A DNA stretch of 64,000 nt from Synechococcus sp. MU1617 (GTDB lineage: Bacteria > Cyanobacteriota > Cyanobacteriia > PCC-6307 > Cyanobiaceae). The stretch spans positions 1 to 64,000 of the forward strand of contig NZ_VTLB01000006.1 of assembly GCF_020514235.1 (NCBI RefSeq), given 5' to 3'. Shown piece after piece: positions 53,342 through 63,233 of the stretch (positions are counted from its first letter, which is position 1; each line of letters starts with the position of its first letter). The notes under the pieces were generated by a model, which saw nothing but the letters and a program-made list of their open reading frames with translations, did no database searches and was not told the origin of the DNA. Position numbers and translations under genes: made by a program.

Positions 53342-55021
53342 TCACATCATTCCGGGCATGCCCATTCCACCCATTCCGGGCATGCCCATACCACCCATTC
53401 CGCCCATGCCACCCATGGGGTCTCCGTCTCCGGCGGGAGCCGGTGCAGGGGGTTCTGGCTTGTCGGCGATCACAACTTCGGTAGTGATCAGGAGAGAAGC
53501 GATCGAAATCGAATCCTGCACGGCCAAGCGCACCACCTTGGCGGCATCAACGATGCCAGCAGCCATCAGGTCTTCATAGGCACCACTGAGGGCATTGAAT
53601 CCCTGGCCGCTGCTGCGCATGCCAGCAATCACAACGTCACCGTTCTGACCGGCATTGGTGGCGATCTGATGAATCGGCGCCGTCAGTGCCCGCTGCACGA
53701 TCTCCACGCCGGTGCGTTGGTCGCCGTTGAGGGATGCGGCCAACGCATCCAGGCTGTCGGAGAGTTGCAGCAAGGTGCTGCCGCCGCCGGCAACGATGCC
53801 CTCCTCGATGGCTGCACGGGTGGCATTCAGGGCATCTTCGATCCGCAGTTTGCGGTTTTTCAGTTCCGTTTCCGTCGGTGCACCGACCTTGATCACAGCC
53901 ACGCCGCCGGCCAGCTTGGCGATCCGCTCTTGAAGTTTTTCGCGGTCGTAATCGGATTCGGTGGCCTCCAGCTCACGTCGGATCGCACCAACGCGCTCGC
54001 TCACCGCCTGGCGATGGTCGTCGGTGGCGACAATCGTGGTGTTCTCTTTGCTGATGGTGACGCGGCGCGCTTTGCCGAGATCCTCGAGGGTCACTTTGTC
54101 GAGGGTCATCGCCTTGTCTTCGCTGATCAGCGTGCCGCCGGTGAGGATGGCGATATCGGCAAGGGCGGCCTTGCGGCGTTCGCCAAATGAGGGTGCGCGA
54201 ACAGCCGCCACCTGCAGAACCCCACGGCTCTTGTTCATCACCAGCGTGGCCAGGGCTTCGCCTTCCACTTCCTCAGAAAGGATCAGCAGGGGAGAACCAC
54301 TCTTCTGAACGGTTTCCAGCACAGGGACCAGATCTGTGATCGTGCTGATCTTGCGATCCGTCAGCAGGATCAGTGGGTTTTCAAATTCACAGACCTGACG
54401 GTCGGCATCTGTGACGAAGTAGGGGGAGCTGTAGCCCCGGTCGAAGGCCATGCCTTCAGTGATTTCAAGTTCCGTGGCCAGAGACTTCGATTCCTCAACC
54501 GTGATCACCCCATCGGTGCTCACCTTGTCCATCGCCTCGGCGATCATCCGTCCGACTTCGTCGTCACCCCCGGAGCTCACTGTGGCCACCTGACGAATGG
54601 CATCGCCGGCCACGGCCTGGCTCCGCTCCCCCAGCCCCGCAACAATCTGTGCAGCGGCCTTCTCCATGCCTCGGCGGAGTTCCACAGGACTCGCACCAGC
54701 AGCGGTGTTGCGCAGACCTTCACGCACCATGGCCTGAGCCAAAACGGTTGCTGTCGTGGTGCCGTCTCCGGCCTTGTCCTTGGTCTTCGCGGAGACCTGC
54801 TGCATCAGCTTGGCGCCCAGGTTCTCGAACGGGTCGTCCAGTTCGATTTCACGGGCGATCGAGTCGCCGTCGTTGACGATGTCGGGTGCGCCGAATTTCT
54901 TTTCGAGCACAACGTTGCGACCCTTGGGGCCGATCGTGACGCGCACCGCATCGGCGAGTGCATCAACACCCCGCTCCAGGGCGCTGCGGGATTCGTCAGA
55001 GAAAGAAAGGAGTTTGGCCAT
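53342..55021 (-). CDS. groL: 60 kDa chaperonin GroEL (monocistronic copy)
   Basis: ATG 55021 gives 559 residues. The equatorial nucleotide motifs [19 protein letters not shown] and [14 protein letters not shown], apical [10 protein letters not shown] and C-terminal GGM repeats are present. No groES lies upstream and no CIRCE element (TTAGCACTC-N9-GAGTGCTAA) is visible, unlike the heat-shock groESL operon, so this is likely the second GroEL of the genome. Confidence 0.95.
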   Translation of the reverse strand: MAKLLSFSDESRSALERGVDALADAVRVTIGPKGRNVVLEKKFGAPDIVNDGDSIAREIELDDPFENLGAKLMQQVSAKTKDKAGDGTTTATVLAQAMVREGLRNTAAGASPVELRRGMEKAAAQIVAGLGERSQAVAGDAIRQVATVSSGGDDEVGRMIAEAMDKVSTDGVITVEESKSLATELEITEGMAFDRGYSSPYFVTDADRQVCEFENPLILLTDRKISTITDLVPVLETVQKSGSPLLILSEEVEGEALATLVMNKSRGVLQVAAVRAPSFGERRKAALADIAILTGGTLISEDKAMTLDKVTLEDLGKARRVTISKENTTIVATDDHRQAVSERVGAIRRELEATESDYDREKLQERIAKLAGGVAVIKVGAPTETELKNRKLRIEDALNATRAAIEEGIVAGGGSTLLQLSDSLDALAASLNGDQRTGVEIVQRALTAPIHQIATNAGQNGDVVIAGMRSSGQGFNALSGAYEDLMAAGIVDAAKVVRLAVQDSISIASLLITTEVVIADKPEPPAPAPAGDGDPMGGMGGMGGMGMPGMGGMGMPGMM

Positions 55022-55151
55022 AGTCGCGGGCACGCCGTTGGTCACTGTCCCACAGCGATGCGGCGCTCGTGGAGAGGCCTTGCGGTGGGGAAAGCCGAAT
55101 GGTTGCAGCAGCTCGGATGCCGCTCTGAAATGAACTGATTAGGGTCCGGTT

Positions 55152-55328
55152 ATGGGTGAATCTGGAGCGCTCTTCTTTGTTCTGATGGCGGGGCTGGCCG
55201 GTTCGATGGCCCTGGTTTACGTGCCCCTGCGCATCTTTCTCACCGCCACCGCCCGCAGCCGTCGGCTACGCCTGCTCCAGCGCATCCGCCGCCTGCGGGA
55301 TGAGCTGGCTCAACCCCTTGATTCGTAA
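55152..55328 (+). CDS. Small membrane protein, 58 aa
   Basis: ATG 55152 to TAA 55328 encodes a 58-residue peptide beginning MGESGALFFVLMAGL, with one membrane helix followed by a strongly basic amphipathic helix (ARSRRLRLLQRIRRLRDE). It stands alone between the divergent groEL and convergent fabG genes. Membrane-anchored, arginine-rich form suggests interaction with lipids or nucleic acid. Function unknown. Confidence 0.55.
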   Translation: MGESGALFFVLMAGLAGSMALVYVPLRIFLTATARSRRLRLLQRIRRLRDELAQPLDS

Positions 55329-55336
55329 TCCTGGGG

Positions 55337-56089
55337 TCAGGCCATCACCATGCCGCCATCCACCTGCAGCACCTGACCTGTGATGTAAGCCGCGGCCGGG
55401 TCGGCTGCAAGGAAGCGCACGGCACCGGCCACCTGCTCCTGGGTGCCAAAGGTTCCCAAGGGGATGTCTTTGAGGATGGCCTCAGCATCGAGGCCTTTGG
55501 TCATATCCGTCGCGATGAAACCTGGAGCCACGGCGTTCACGGTGATGCCACGGCTGGCAAGCTCTTTGGCGGTGCTGCGGGTGAGACCGATAACGCCAGC
55601 TTTGGCGGCGGCGTAGTTGGCCTGTCCTGCGTTGCCCATCAGTCCCACAACGGAGGTGATGTTGATGATCCGACCACTCTTCTGCTTCAGCATCGGGCGT
55701 GCCACTGCTCGCGTGCAGAGGAACACTCCACTGAGGTTGAGGTCGATCACCGATTGCCAATCGTCGGTTTTCATTCGCATCAGCAGGCCGTCCCGCGTGA
55801 TGCCTGCGTTGTTCACCAACACATCAAGACGGCCGCTGCGCTCCAGCACCGTCTTGATCAGGCCATCAACCTCGGTCTCGACCGACACGTTGGCTTGCAG
55901 GGCGTAGGCCTTCCCCCCTGCCGCGGCGATGGCAGCGACCACTTCATCTGCTGAAGCGGCGGAATTGGAGTAGTTCACAACCACTTCTGCACCCGCTTCG
56001 CCAAGGGCCAGGGCGATGGCCCGGCCGATGCCGCGCCCTCCTCCCGTCACCAGGGCGGTCTGTCCGGCAAGAGAAGCGCTGGGAGACAT
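55337..56089 (-). CDS. fabG: 3-oxoacyl-[acyl-carrier-protein] reductase
   Basis: A short-chain dehydrogenase that reduces 3-oxoacyl-ACP in fatty acid elongation. TGGGRGIGRAIA (NADPH binding), NNAG, SxxxYxxxK seen as Ser in NITSVVGLMG and YAAAKAGVIG, and the C-terminal GQVLQVDGGMVMA. Length 250 is typical. Divergent in position from groEL; convergent with the 58-residue peptide gene. Confidence 0.95.
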   Translation of the reverse strand: MSPSASLAGQTALVTGGGRGIGRAIALALGEAGAEVVVNYSNSAASADEVVAAIAAAGGKAYALQANVSVETEVDGLIKTVLERSGRLDVLVNNAGITRDGLLMRMKTDDWQSVIDLNLSGVFLCTRAVARPMLKQKSGRIINITSVVGLMGNAGQANYAAAKAGVIGLTRSTAKELASRGITVNAVAPGFIATDMTKGLDAEAILKDIPLGTFGTQEQVAGAVRFLAADPAAAYITGQVLQVDGGMVMA

Positions 56090-56136
56090 TTAGGCACCGT
56101 TGATCGAAGGATCGTACGGAGCCGTCGTCATCCAGC

Positions 56137-57192
56137 TCAACCCGGCATGGTCTCAACCGTGTCGACGGCCTCCCCAAGCAACGACTGAAAGGTGGCGAGT
56201 TGGGTTGTGCTTCCCAGCACGATCAGGAGTTGCCCCGGTGCCATCTGGGTGTCGCCGCCTGGATTAGCGATCAACTTTCCGTTCTCACGGATCGCCAGCA
56301 CCATGGCCCCGCTGCGACGGCCAAGCTCCAGTTCCGCCAGGCTCCGCCCGCGGATCTCCATCAGGTGCAAAGGGTCGTGACTCAGCTGGAATTCCTCAAT
56401 TTCATAGTCGGAACCCGCCAACAGCTCCATGAAGTTGAGGGCCAGAGGTCGCAGTGCAGAAGCGGCCATCACCCGACCACCGGCCACATAGGGACTGACC
56501 ACAACCGTCGCGCCGGCCAGCCGCAGCTTTGAGGCGGCTTCATCGCTGTTGGCGCGTGCAATCAAGCGGCACTCCGGTCGTAGGTCTTTGGCGCTGAGGA
56601 TCACGTAGAGATTGGATGCATCGCTGGGAAGGGCTGCCACGAGGCTGCAGCAGCGTGCGAGACCTGCGTCCAGCAAGGTTTCATCGAGGGTTGCATCGGC
56701 TTGAAGCACCCAAAGGCCATTTTCGTCGGCCACGGCTCGTCGTTCTGGATCGGTTTCGATCACGACGAGTGGCACCGCGTCCCGTTGCAGTTGAGCGGCA
56801 ATCTCCTGTCCGATTCGTCCGTAGCCGCAAAGAATTACGTGGTCGTGCAAGCCTTCCAGCATGCGGAGGAAGCGGAATTCCCTCAGTCTGCGGAAATATC
56901 CCGACTCTTTCAGCCCAAGAACGCGTTGGATGGCCAGTTGCACAACCACCAAGCCACCCACCACGATCAAGACGGTGACCAGGCGGCCTGGAGGTGAAAG
57001 GGGGGCGACTTCTCCAAAGCCGATGGTGCTGATGGTGATCAGCACCATCCAGAGGCAATCGCCCCAGTTCCATCCCTCCGTGATCCGATAACCGACGGCA
57101 CCAGCGAAGATCACGGCACTGAGGGCGCTGATGGGCCCCCGCCATGGAGCTGTGATCAACTTCAGCTCTCCCCTGGCTCGGCGCCGCCTCAT
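56137..57192 (-). CDS. Two-helix potassium channel with RCK (TrkA-N/TrkA-C) domains
   Basis: Two membrane helices flank the pore loop WMVLITISTIGFGEVAP; the selectivity filter reads GFG instead of GYG. A Rossmann RCK domain follows (VILCGYGRIGQEIAAQL with GxGxxG) and a TrkA-C domain (IRGRSLAELELGRRSGAMVLAI). It is a ligand-gated K+ channel or channel-like protein of the MthK type. Length 351. Confidence 0.88.
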   Translation of the reverse strand: MRRRRARGELKLITAPWRGPISALSAVIFAGAVGYRITEGWNWGDCLWMVLITISTIGFGEVAPLSPPGRLVTVLIVVGGLVVVQLAIQRVLGLKESGYFRRLREFRFLRMLEGLHDHVILCGYGRIGQEIAAQLQRDAVPLVVIETDPERRAVADENGLWVLQADATLDETLLDAGLARCCSLVAALPSDASNLYVILSAKDLRPECRLIARANSDEAASKLRLAGATVVVSPYVAGGRVMAASALRPLALNFMELLAGSDYEIEEFQLSHDPLHLMEIRGRSLAELELGRRSGAMVLAIRENGKLIANPGGDTQMAPGQLLIVLGSTTQLATFQSLLGEAVDTVETMPG

Positions 57193-57203
57193 GGGAACGT
57201 CCT

Positions 57204-58037
57204 TTAAAAACCGAGGGCCGTCAGAACATCACTGCTCTGAAGCGTGGCGAGCTCCTGCGGGCAACCGAGGCAGCGGATCTCCTGGCGCTCGGGAAGGTCT
57301 GCGGCCTCTGCTCCGAGGGCAACCAGGGGGGTGCCGCAATAGGCCGCTAGGCGCTGGGACACCGGGCAGCTGCTGAGCACGACATCGGCATTGGCCACCA
57401 GTGCCGCGCGCTTTGAAAGGCTGAGCTCCGCTGGCAGCACCATGCTGCGCAGCGCCGGTAGGCGGCTTTTGATCGTCTCAGGCAGCTTGTGCCACTCCGT
57501 TGCAGGCCAGTCATCCCCCAGGCCGGATGGAGACATCAGCAGTAGGGGGCCGTCACCGCTGGGTAGTGCTTCACGGGCTTCATCAAGAACCTCTGCCGCC
57601 ACGGGCAGGCGGAACTGATCGGCATCGAGTTCAAGCCCTAGGGATTGGAGAAAAGGGTTGAGACGCTGCGCCTTCCAGCCGAGGCCGAGGCTGACCTGGT
57701 CGGTGCAGGCAAATCCCTCAACTGCCAACCGTTTGGGGATATGGCTCATCGACAGCATCAGGTTCACCTGTTGCCCTTCAGCGAAGTTGATGCAGATTTG
57801 AAAATCGGGTTCGCGCACACAGCCGAGCAGGTTGGCCCAGTCCGCAAGCGTGGGGTTGGCCTCGAAGCTGAACGGCAACAGCTTCTCCAGGCACGGCAGA
57901 AGCTTCCATGGAGCTGCTTGCTGGGGGTCACAGGCCACCTGCAGTGTGGCGTTGAGTTTCTGGCAGATGTCGGCCAGAGCCGGTAGACGGTCCATCTGGT
58001 CTTCGAGCGAACCCGGGCTCAGGGCAAGAACTCGCAT
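57204..58037 (-). CDS. Glycosyltransferase family 9-like protein
   Basis: A GT-B-like protein of 277 residues from ATG 58037. [21 protein letters not shown] at the N-terminus, [17 protein letters not shown] and [30 protein letters not shown] resemble ADP-heptose:LPS heptosyltransferases (GT9; short marks [15 protein letters not shown]). It is shorter than usual and the catalytic aspartate is not evident, so it may be divergent or inactive. Confidence 0.7.
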   Translation of the reverse strand: MRVLALSPGSLEDQMDRLPALADICQKLNATLQVACDPQQAAPWKLLPCLEKLLPFSFEANPTLADWANLLGCVREPDFQICINFAEGQQVNLMLSMSHIPKRLAVEGFACTDQVSLGLGWKAQRLNPFLQSLGLELDADQFRLPVAAEVLDEAREALPSGDGPLLLMSPSGLGDDWPATEWHKLPETIKSRLPALRSMVLPAELSLSKRAALVANADVVLSSCPVSQRLAAYCGTPLVALGAEAADLPERQEIRCLGCPQELATLQSSDVLTALGF

Positions 58038-58109
58038 GAAGCGCCGCCATCCATGGTGCGAGCTGATTGTATGGAGGTCGTTTACGCCTGTCCGGGGCAG
58101 GAGTCGCTT

Positions 58110-58790
58110 GTGCATCTGTTGATTGCTGCGGCGGGAAGCGGTCGGCGCATGGGTGCAGATCGCAACAAGCTGCTGCTGCCATTGGCCGGACGTCCCGTCA
58201 TTTCCTGGACCCTCGAGGCGGCCCTGCGGTCTCAACGGATTGAATGGATTGGGATCGTCGGCCAGGAGGTCGATCGAGAGGCCATCCTTGCGTTGCTGGA
58301 CGCACCCAGCAAGCCGGTGCATTGGATCCAGGGCGGCAGCACGCGGCAGGAGTCGGTGCTTTGTGGTCTGGCGGGGTTGCCGGAGCAAGCCCGCCACGTC
58401 TTGATTCATGACGGCGCCCGTTGTCTTGCTGAACCGGAGTTGTTTGATCGCTGTGCAGCTGTGGTGGAGGACGGCACGGCGCTGATTGCTGCAACGCCGG
58501 TGAGCGACACGATCAAGCGTGTGGGATCCGACGGTTTGATTCGCGATACACCGGATCGATCGGAACTTTGGGCGGCGCAGACGCCGCAGGGCTTTGCCGT
58601 TGATCAGCTGCGTCGCGGCCACGCTGAGGCGGTTGCCCAGGGCTGGATGGTCACCGACGATGCGTCGTTGTACGAGCGTCTGGGTTGGCCTGTGCAGGTC
58701 TTGGATGCCGGCCCCGCCAACATCAAGGTCACCACGCCTTTTGACCTCACCGTGGCGGAGGCGGTGCTTGCCCTCAGGTCAGCAGGCTGA
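58110..58790 (+). CDS. ispD: 2-C-methyl-D-erythritol 4-phosphate cytidylyltransferase
   Basis: Third step of the MEP isoprenoid pathway. [28 protein letters not shown] is the nucleotide loop; [31 protein letters not shown] and [17 protein letters not shown] complete the family pattern. GTG at 58110 is preferred because AGGAG lies six bases upstream (CAGGAGTCGCTTGTG); it gives 226 residues, the usual size. ATGs at 58071 and 58053 lack such a site. Confidence 0.95.
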   Translation: MHLLIAAAGSGRRMGADRNKLLLPLAGRPVISWTLEAALRSQRIEWIGIVGQEVDREAILALLDAPSKPVHWIQGGSTRQESVLCGLAGLPEQARHVLIHDGARCLAEPELFDRCAAVVEDGTALIAATPVSDTIKRVGSDGLIRDTPDRSELWAAQTPQGFAVDQLRRGHAEAVAQGWMVTDDASLYERLGWPVQVLDAGPANIKVTTPFDLTVAEAVLALRSAG

Positions 58791-59658
58791 GCCGGCCGCT
58801 TTGCCCGTCGAGGCGTGCCATTGCTCCTATGGGCAGGGCTGCGTTGCCGGATCGGTGACCAACGGGTAGGTCCATCACCCTGGGAATGCCGAGATCGGCC
58901 GTGCGCTCCTCAAGAACCTGCTCAAGGTTGAAGCTTTCGGAGGCGTCTCTGGTTTCGTCGGCGCACTCCTCGAAATTGCCAAATGCCAGACCCGCCAAGC
59001 CCTGCAAACTGCCATTCAGCCTCCACTGAGTCAGCATCCGATCAATGCGGTAGGGGGCTTCGCCCACGTCCTCCAGCACCAGAACGGCTCCTTTGAGGGG
59101 GGGGACGAACCGGCTTCCCAACAGGTGGGTGGCCACGGTCAGATTGGCCGCGAGCAGGGGACCTCTCCCCACACCGCCGCCGCCACCACGACCTTGCAGG
59201 TCGGGGACGGCGTTGCCGAAGAGCAGGTTGCGCAAGCGGTCTCGGCTCCATTGCGGCTCCTCCGCAAGCGTGGTGAGCAAGGGGCCATGGATCCCCCCTG
59301 AAAAACCTGCTGCTTGGCGGGCCCAGAGCAGAGCTGTCACGTCGGAAAAGCCCAGCAGCCAGCCGCTTTGCCAGCGGATGGGCTGCTCAAGCAGCCGAGC
59401 AGCCCCCCATCCACCGCGGGCACAGGCGAGCAGCGCTGCGGGTTCGGCCGGATGCAGATCGGCGTGGCGCGCGTCATCGCGCCCTGCGAAGTAGCCCCAA
59501 CGTCGGGTGGCCAAGGCCTGGGGTTGAACATCCAGCCCCCAGCTCTGCAAAACAGCAATGCCCTGTTGCAGCTTGATGTCGTCTTGAAGGGCTGAACTGG
59601 CGGCCACGCAGGCCACACGGTCTCCAGTCCGGAGCGGTGGAGCCGGGGTGATGCGCAT
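58774..59658 (-). CDS. LD-carboxypeptidase (S66)
   Basis: Removes the terminal D-alanine from murein tetrapeptides in cell-wall recycling. The catalytic serine is in [12 protein letters not shown], with the Glu and His in [16 protein letters not shown] and [11 protein letters not shown]. Length 294 is typical. The ATG at 59658 overlaps the ubiA stop by one base, so they are cotranscribed. It overlaps the ispD end by 17 bases. Confidence 0.9.
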   Translation of the reverse strand: MRITPAPPLRTGDRVACVAASSALQDDIKLQQGIAVLQSWGLDVQPQALATRRWGYFAGRDDARHADLHPAEPAALLACARGGWGAARLLEQPIRWQSGWLLGFSDVTALLWARQAAGFSGGIHGPLLTTLAEEPQWSRDRLRNLLFGNAVPDLQGRGGGGGVGRGPLLAANLTVATHLLGSRFVPPLKGAVLVLEDVGEAPYRIDRMLTQWRLNGSLQGLAGLAFGNFEECADETRDASESFNLEQVLEERTADLGIPRVMDLPVGHRSGNAALPIGAMARLDGQSGRLSLLT

Positions 59659-60551
59659 TAGGCTCCCAACCCCCTGGCCAGAACCAGGCCGAGCCAGAGC
59701 AGCGTCCCTGCCTGCACCTGTTGGGCAAAGTGCTTCCCGTAGGTGCCCATGGAGGCATCTTGCTTGTTTAAGGGGTTGCAGCTGAACTGCATGAAGACTG
59801 TGGCAAGCAACCAGAGAGGCCAGAAGGGTGCTGCGATCTGAGCCGTCCAGGCCGCAATGGCAAGGGTGATGGCTGTCACGAGGTAGCAGCCCCGCACCAC
59901 AGGCACCACGCGGGATCCGAGGCTCAAGGCGCTGCTGCGCAGGCCGAGGCTGGCATCGTCACGTCGATCGGCCATGGCATAGACCGTGTCGAAACCAAAG
60001 GTCCAGACCACGGTTGCCAGCCAACTGCACACCAGGGCAGGACTCCAGCTCAAGGAGGCCGTCGCAGCGGACCAGGGGATCAGCACCGCGAAGCCCCAGC
60101 ACAGCGCCAAGATCACCTGGGGGAAGGCGAACCATCGCTTCGCTGATGGATACCCGAGGATCGGCAGCACGGCCGTGCAGGCCAACGTGAGACAGAGTCT
60201 GAGGCTGGCGGCCGGAAGACTCAGCACGACAGCCAGGCTGAGGCCCAGCAAGGTCAGCAGCAAAGCGAAGGCTGGTCCTCGCTGCAGCGCACCCCTGGCC
60301 AGAGGGCGACGTTTTGTGCGTTCCACCTTGCCGTCGAACCGCTGGTCCCACAGGTCATTGGCGATGCAGCCCGCACCGCTTACTGCCATGCCCCCCAGCA
60401 GGATCTGCAGGATCAGCACAACACTTGGAGGAGCGGTTGGATTCAGCCAGAGGGCCCAGCCTGCTGGGATCAGCAGAATCAGCCGGCCGGTGGGTTTGTT
60501 CCATCGGAGCAGTTCGATCCAGGGCTGAAGACGTGCAGAGCTGCTGATCAC
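59658..60551 (-). CDS. ubiA: 4-hydroxybenzoate/solanesyl prenyltransferase
   Basis: UbiA-type prenyltransferase, in cyanobacteria leading to plastoquinone. First aspartate motif ANDLWDQRFDGKVERTKRRPLARG (core NDLWDQRFD) and second FDTVYAMADRRDDASLG. Nine helices. The natural start is GTG at 60551 (297 residues); the longer open frame upstream runs antisense into ppx. Divergent from ppx. Confidence 0.93.
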   Translation of the reverse strand: MISSSARLQPWIELLRWNKPTGRLILLIPAGWALWLNPTAPPSVVLILQILLGGMAVSGAGCIANDLWDQRFDGKVERTKRRPLARGALQRGPAFALLLTLLGLSLAVVLSLPAASLRLCLTLACTAVLPILGYPSAKRWFAFPQVILALCWGFAVLIPWSAATASLSWSPALVCSWLATVVWTFGFDTVYAMADRRDDASLGLRSSALSLGSRVVPVVRGCYLVTAITLAIAAWTAQIAAPFWPLWLLATVFMQFSCNPLNKQDASMGTYGKHFAQQVQAGTLLWLGLVLARGLGA

Positions 60552-60587
60552 AATCAACGGGATTTGAAGAACCCTAGTCAGGGCCTG

Positions 60588-62276
60588 ATGGCCTCGGCCG
60601 TCAGTGGCAGAGTGGATTCCATTGCCGCTCTGACGTTGATGCTGGATGCCAAGGCCCCAGCCCAGCCAACGGAACAGAACAACGGCGTGCCTCAGGCAGC
60701 GAATCCTGATCTGCGCCGGATCGCCGCCATCGACATCGGCACCAATTCCTTTCATCTTCTGGTGGCAGCCGTTGATCCGAAGCTGCGCACGTTTCGGATC
60801 ATCCAGGCCGAAAAGGCCACCACGCGTCTTGGGGAGCGTGATCCCGAGACCGGTGAGCTGACATCGGCGGCGATGCAACGGGGGCTGGAAACTCTCCGCC
60901 AGTTCAGAGATCTCGCCGCCAGTCACCGGGTTGAGCAGATCGTGACGGCCGCGACGAGTGCCGTTCGTGAAGCGCCCAATGGTCGCGATTTCCTCCAGAC
61001 CATTCTCGACGATCTGGGGATGGAGGTGGATTTGGTCAGCGGCCCCGAGGAGGCCCGGCTGATCTACCTGGGTGTCCTCTCAGGAATGCCTTTTGGAGAT
61101 CGTCCTCATCTTCTGCTCGACATCGGCGGTGGCTCCACGGAACTGATCCTTGCCGATGGTCGTGATGCCCGCGCCCTCACCAGCACCCGTGTGGGGGCTG
61201 TGCGCCTCCAGCGGGACTTTGTTCGGGATGATCCGATGCCTCCCCAACGGCGATCGTTTCTGCAGGCTTTCATTCAGGGGTCGCTTGAACCTGCGGTCGA
61301 CAAAGTGCGTCGCAGGATCAAACCCGGTGAAACTCCTGTGTTGGTGGCCACCAGCGGCACGGCCATGGCGATTGGCTCACTGGCTGCGAGTGAAGAGGAG
61401 CGTCCACCCCGCAAATTGCATGGGTACCGCGTCACCCGGCAGCGCCTGGACCAGGTGGTCGATCGTCTGATCACGATGACCCCTGCTCAGCGGAGGGAGT
61501 TGGCTCCGATCAATGACCGTCGGGCCGAAATCATTGTTCCCGGCGCGCTGATCCTGCAAACCACCATGAAGATGCTGGGAGTCGAGGACTTGGTGCTGAG
61601 TGAGCGTGCGCTCAGGGAAGGTCTGATTGTTGATTGGATGCTTCGCCAGGGGCTTCTGGAAGACCGCTTCAGCTTTCAGAGCAGCATCAGGCAACGCACC
61701 GTGATTCATCAGGTTCAGCGTTTTGCGGTGAATCAGATCAGGGCTGAACGGGTCGCCAGCCATGCCCTAAGCCTCTACGACGCAACGCGAGGAGTGATGC
61801 ATGACGACAGCGGCGAAGGTCGCGAACTGCTTTGGGCTGCCGCCATGCTCCATTCCTCTGGCCAGCACATCAACATCAGCGCTTACCACAAGCACACCTG
61901 GTACTTGATTCGTCATGGTGAGCTGCTGGGCTATTCCGAGGCGGAGCACTTGATGGTGGCGGCCATTGCCCGCTATCACCGCCGCAGCCTGCCGAAGAAA
62001 CGCCATGAGTCTTGGCAGCTTGTGGCCACCCGAGAAAACCGTCGTTGCGTTCATCAGATGGCCCTGCTGCTGCGCTTGGCCGCGGCCCTGGATCGCAGGC
62101 CTGAACCGGTGATTTCAGCACTCCGCATTCATGCGGTGAAAGGAACTCTTGAGCTGGAAATCGTCCCTGAGCGGGTCAACCAGAACGTCAGCCTTGAGCA
62201 ATGGAGCTTGGAGAGCTGCGCTGAGGTGGTGAAGGAGGCTGTCGGGGTGGATCTGCGCGTCAGCGTTCAGGGTTGA
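60588..62276 (+). CDS. ppx: Exopolyphosphatase (Ppx/GppA family)
   Basis: Hydrolyses inorganic polyphosphate. ASKHA-type ATPase fold: AAIDIGTNSFHLLVAAV and DIGGGSTELILADG, with the catalytic Glu in VTAATSAVREAPNGRDF. A C-terminal HD-like domain (about residues 320-560) includes HSSGQHINISAYHKHTWYLI and YHRRSLPKKRHESW. ATG 60588 gives 562 residues; ATG 60639 is possible. Tail overlaps the convergent RodZ-like gene. Confidence 0.93.
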   Translation: MASAVSGRVDSIAALTLMLDAKAPAQPTEQNNGVPQAANPDLRRIAAIDIGTNSFHLLVAAVDPKLRTFRIIQAEKATTRLGERDPETGELTSAAMQRGLETLRQFRDLAASHRVEQIVTAATSAVREAPNGRDFLQTILDDLGMEVDLVSGPEEARLIYLGVLSGMPFGDRPHLLLDIGGGSTELILADGRDARALTSTRVGAVRLQRDFVRDDPMPPQRRSFLQAFIQGSLEPAVDKVRRRIKPGETPVLVATSGTAMAIGSLAASEEERPPRKLHGYRVTRQRLDQVVDRLITMTPAQRRELAPINDRRAEIIVPGALILQTTMKMLGVEDLVLSERALREGLIVDWMLRQGLLEDRFSFQSSIRQRTVIHQVQRFAVNQIRAERVASHALSLYDATRGVMHDDSGEGRELLWAAAMLHSSGQHINISAYHKHTWYLIRHGELLGYSEAEHLMVAAIARYHRRSLPKKRHESWQLVATRENRRCVHQMALLLRLAAALDRRPEPVISALRIHAVKGTLELEIVPERVNQNVSLEQWSLESCAEVVKEAVGVDLRVSVQG

Positions 62277-63036
62277 GAGGGATCCAGCGGATGTCGTTCA
62301 CGGCGCCAAGGGTTCGTGTCTCTGCGTCGGGGTAACTCAGCTGGACCAGATCAGGCCGGCCGGCGTAGATCTCCACCAGATCGGGATTTTCAATCCTGCG
62401 CTCACCATTCAGGAGCCCTTCGAATTCCACAATTCCCTCACGCCGCAAGGCGATCCAGCTGGGTTCGCTGCTGCTGATCGTGAGTCCCAGCTCTGCGGTG
62501 GGTGGAGCTGGAACGATGAGAGCATCGAGCTCCTCTACAACCTCGGCCACCTCGAGGTCTGCCTCGCTTGGTTCAAGGGTTTGATTGGTAGGCCTCAACC
62601 CTTGGGCGAAGCGCGTCAACTCGGAGGAGTTGCTCCACACAACAAAGCCAAGCCCAGCAAGCCCGGCTAGGGCCAAAAGGGGAAGCGGATGAACTGTTCT
62701 TTGTTTCTGAGGGGTGATGCCCCGCGTTGTTGCCCCGGGAGTCGCCCGTTTGGGCTGGTTGGTGGTGAGGGGACCGAGGGTCTGAACCATGGCGTCAGCA
62801 TCCAAACCCAGATGGGAGCTGAGCCGGCGCACCATGGCCTTGATGAACACGGGTTCAGGAAGTTCGGCTTGATCGCCGCGTTCCAGTGCTGCGAGTTGCT
62901 CCTCGCCCATGTGCATCTGGCCGGCAAGCTGGTTCTGGGTCAGGCCCGCTGCAGCCCGTGCCTCGGCCAACTGTCGCCCTGCCTCTACAAGGCCCGTGGC
63001 TTTGCCTTGGTCGTCCGCAAGACTCCGCTCGTTCAT
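62260..63036 (-). CDS. RodZ-like protein with HTH, TM and C-terminal domain
   Basis: An N-terminal HTH_25 domain (LAEARAAAGLTQNQLAGQM, LAALERGDQAELPEPVFIKAMVRRL) is followed by a membrane helix (about residues 118-135: PLPLLALAGLAGLGFVVW) and a C-terminal domain with LGLTISSSEPSWIALRREG and RRIENPDLVEIYAGRPDLVQLSY. This order is that of RodZ, the cell-shape factor, although helix pairing residues differ. ATG 63036; length 258. Confidence 0.78.
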   Translation of the reverse strand: MNERSLADDQGKATGLVEAGRQLAEARAAAGLTQNQLAGQMHMGEEQLAALERGDQAELPEPVFIKAMVRRLSSHLGLDADAMVQTLGPLTTNQPKRATPGATTRGITPQKQRTVHPLPLLALAGLAGLGFVVWSNSSELTRFAQGLRPTNQTLEPSEADLEVAEVVEELDALIVPAPPTAELGLTISSSEPSWIALRREGIVEFEGLLNGERRIENPDLVEIYAGRPDLVQLSYPDAETRTLGAVNDIRWIPLNPER

Positions 63037-63136
63037 CAATGAGTAAGTCGACCTAGCTCAGGGCTGAACCTAGGCCCATTCCACAGTGCAGTCAGCCCTT
63101 GATGAACGCCGAAGGATTAAGTGCCACCAAAAAATA

Positions 63137-63208
<72 letters not shown>

Positions 63209-63233
63209 GCACAAATCGATCCTAAACCACTGC

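Noticed and set aside
55022-55151. CIRCE element upstream of groEL
   Set aside because: No TTAGCACTC/GAGTGCTAA inverted repeat is present in the upstream region.
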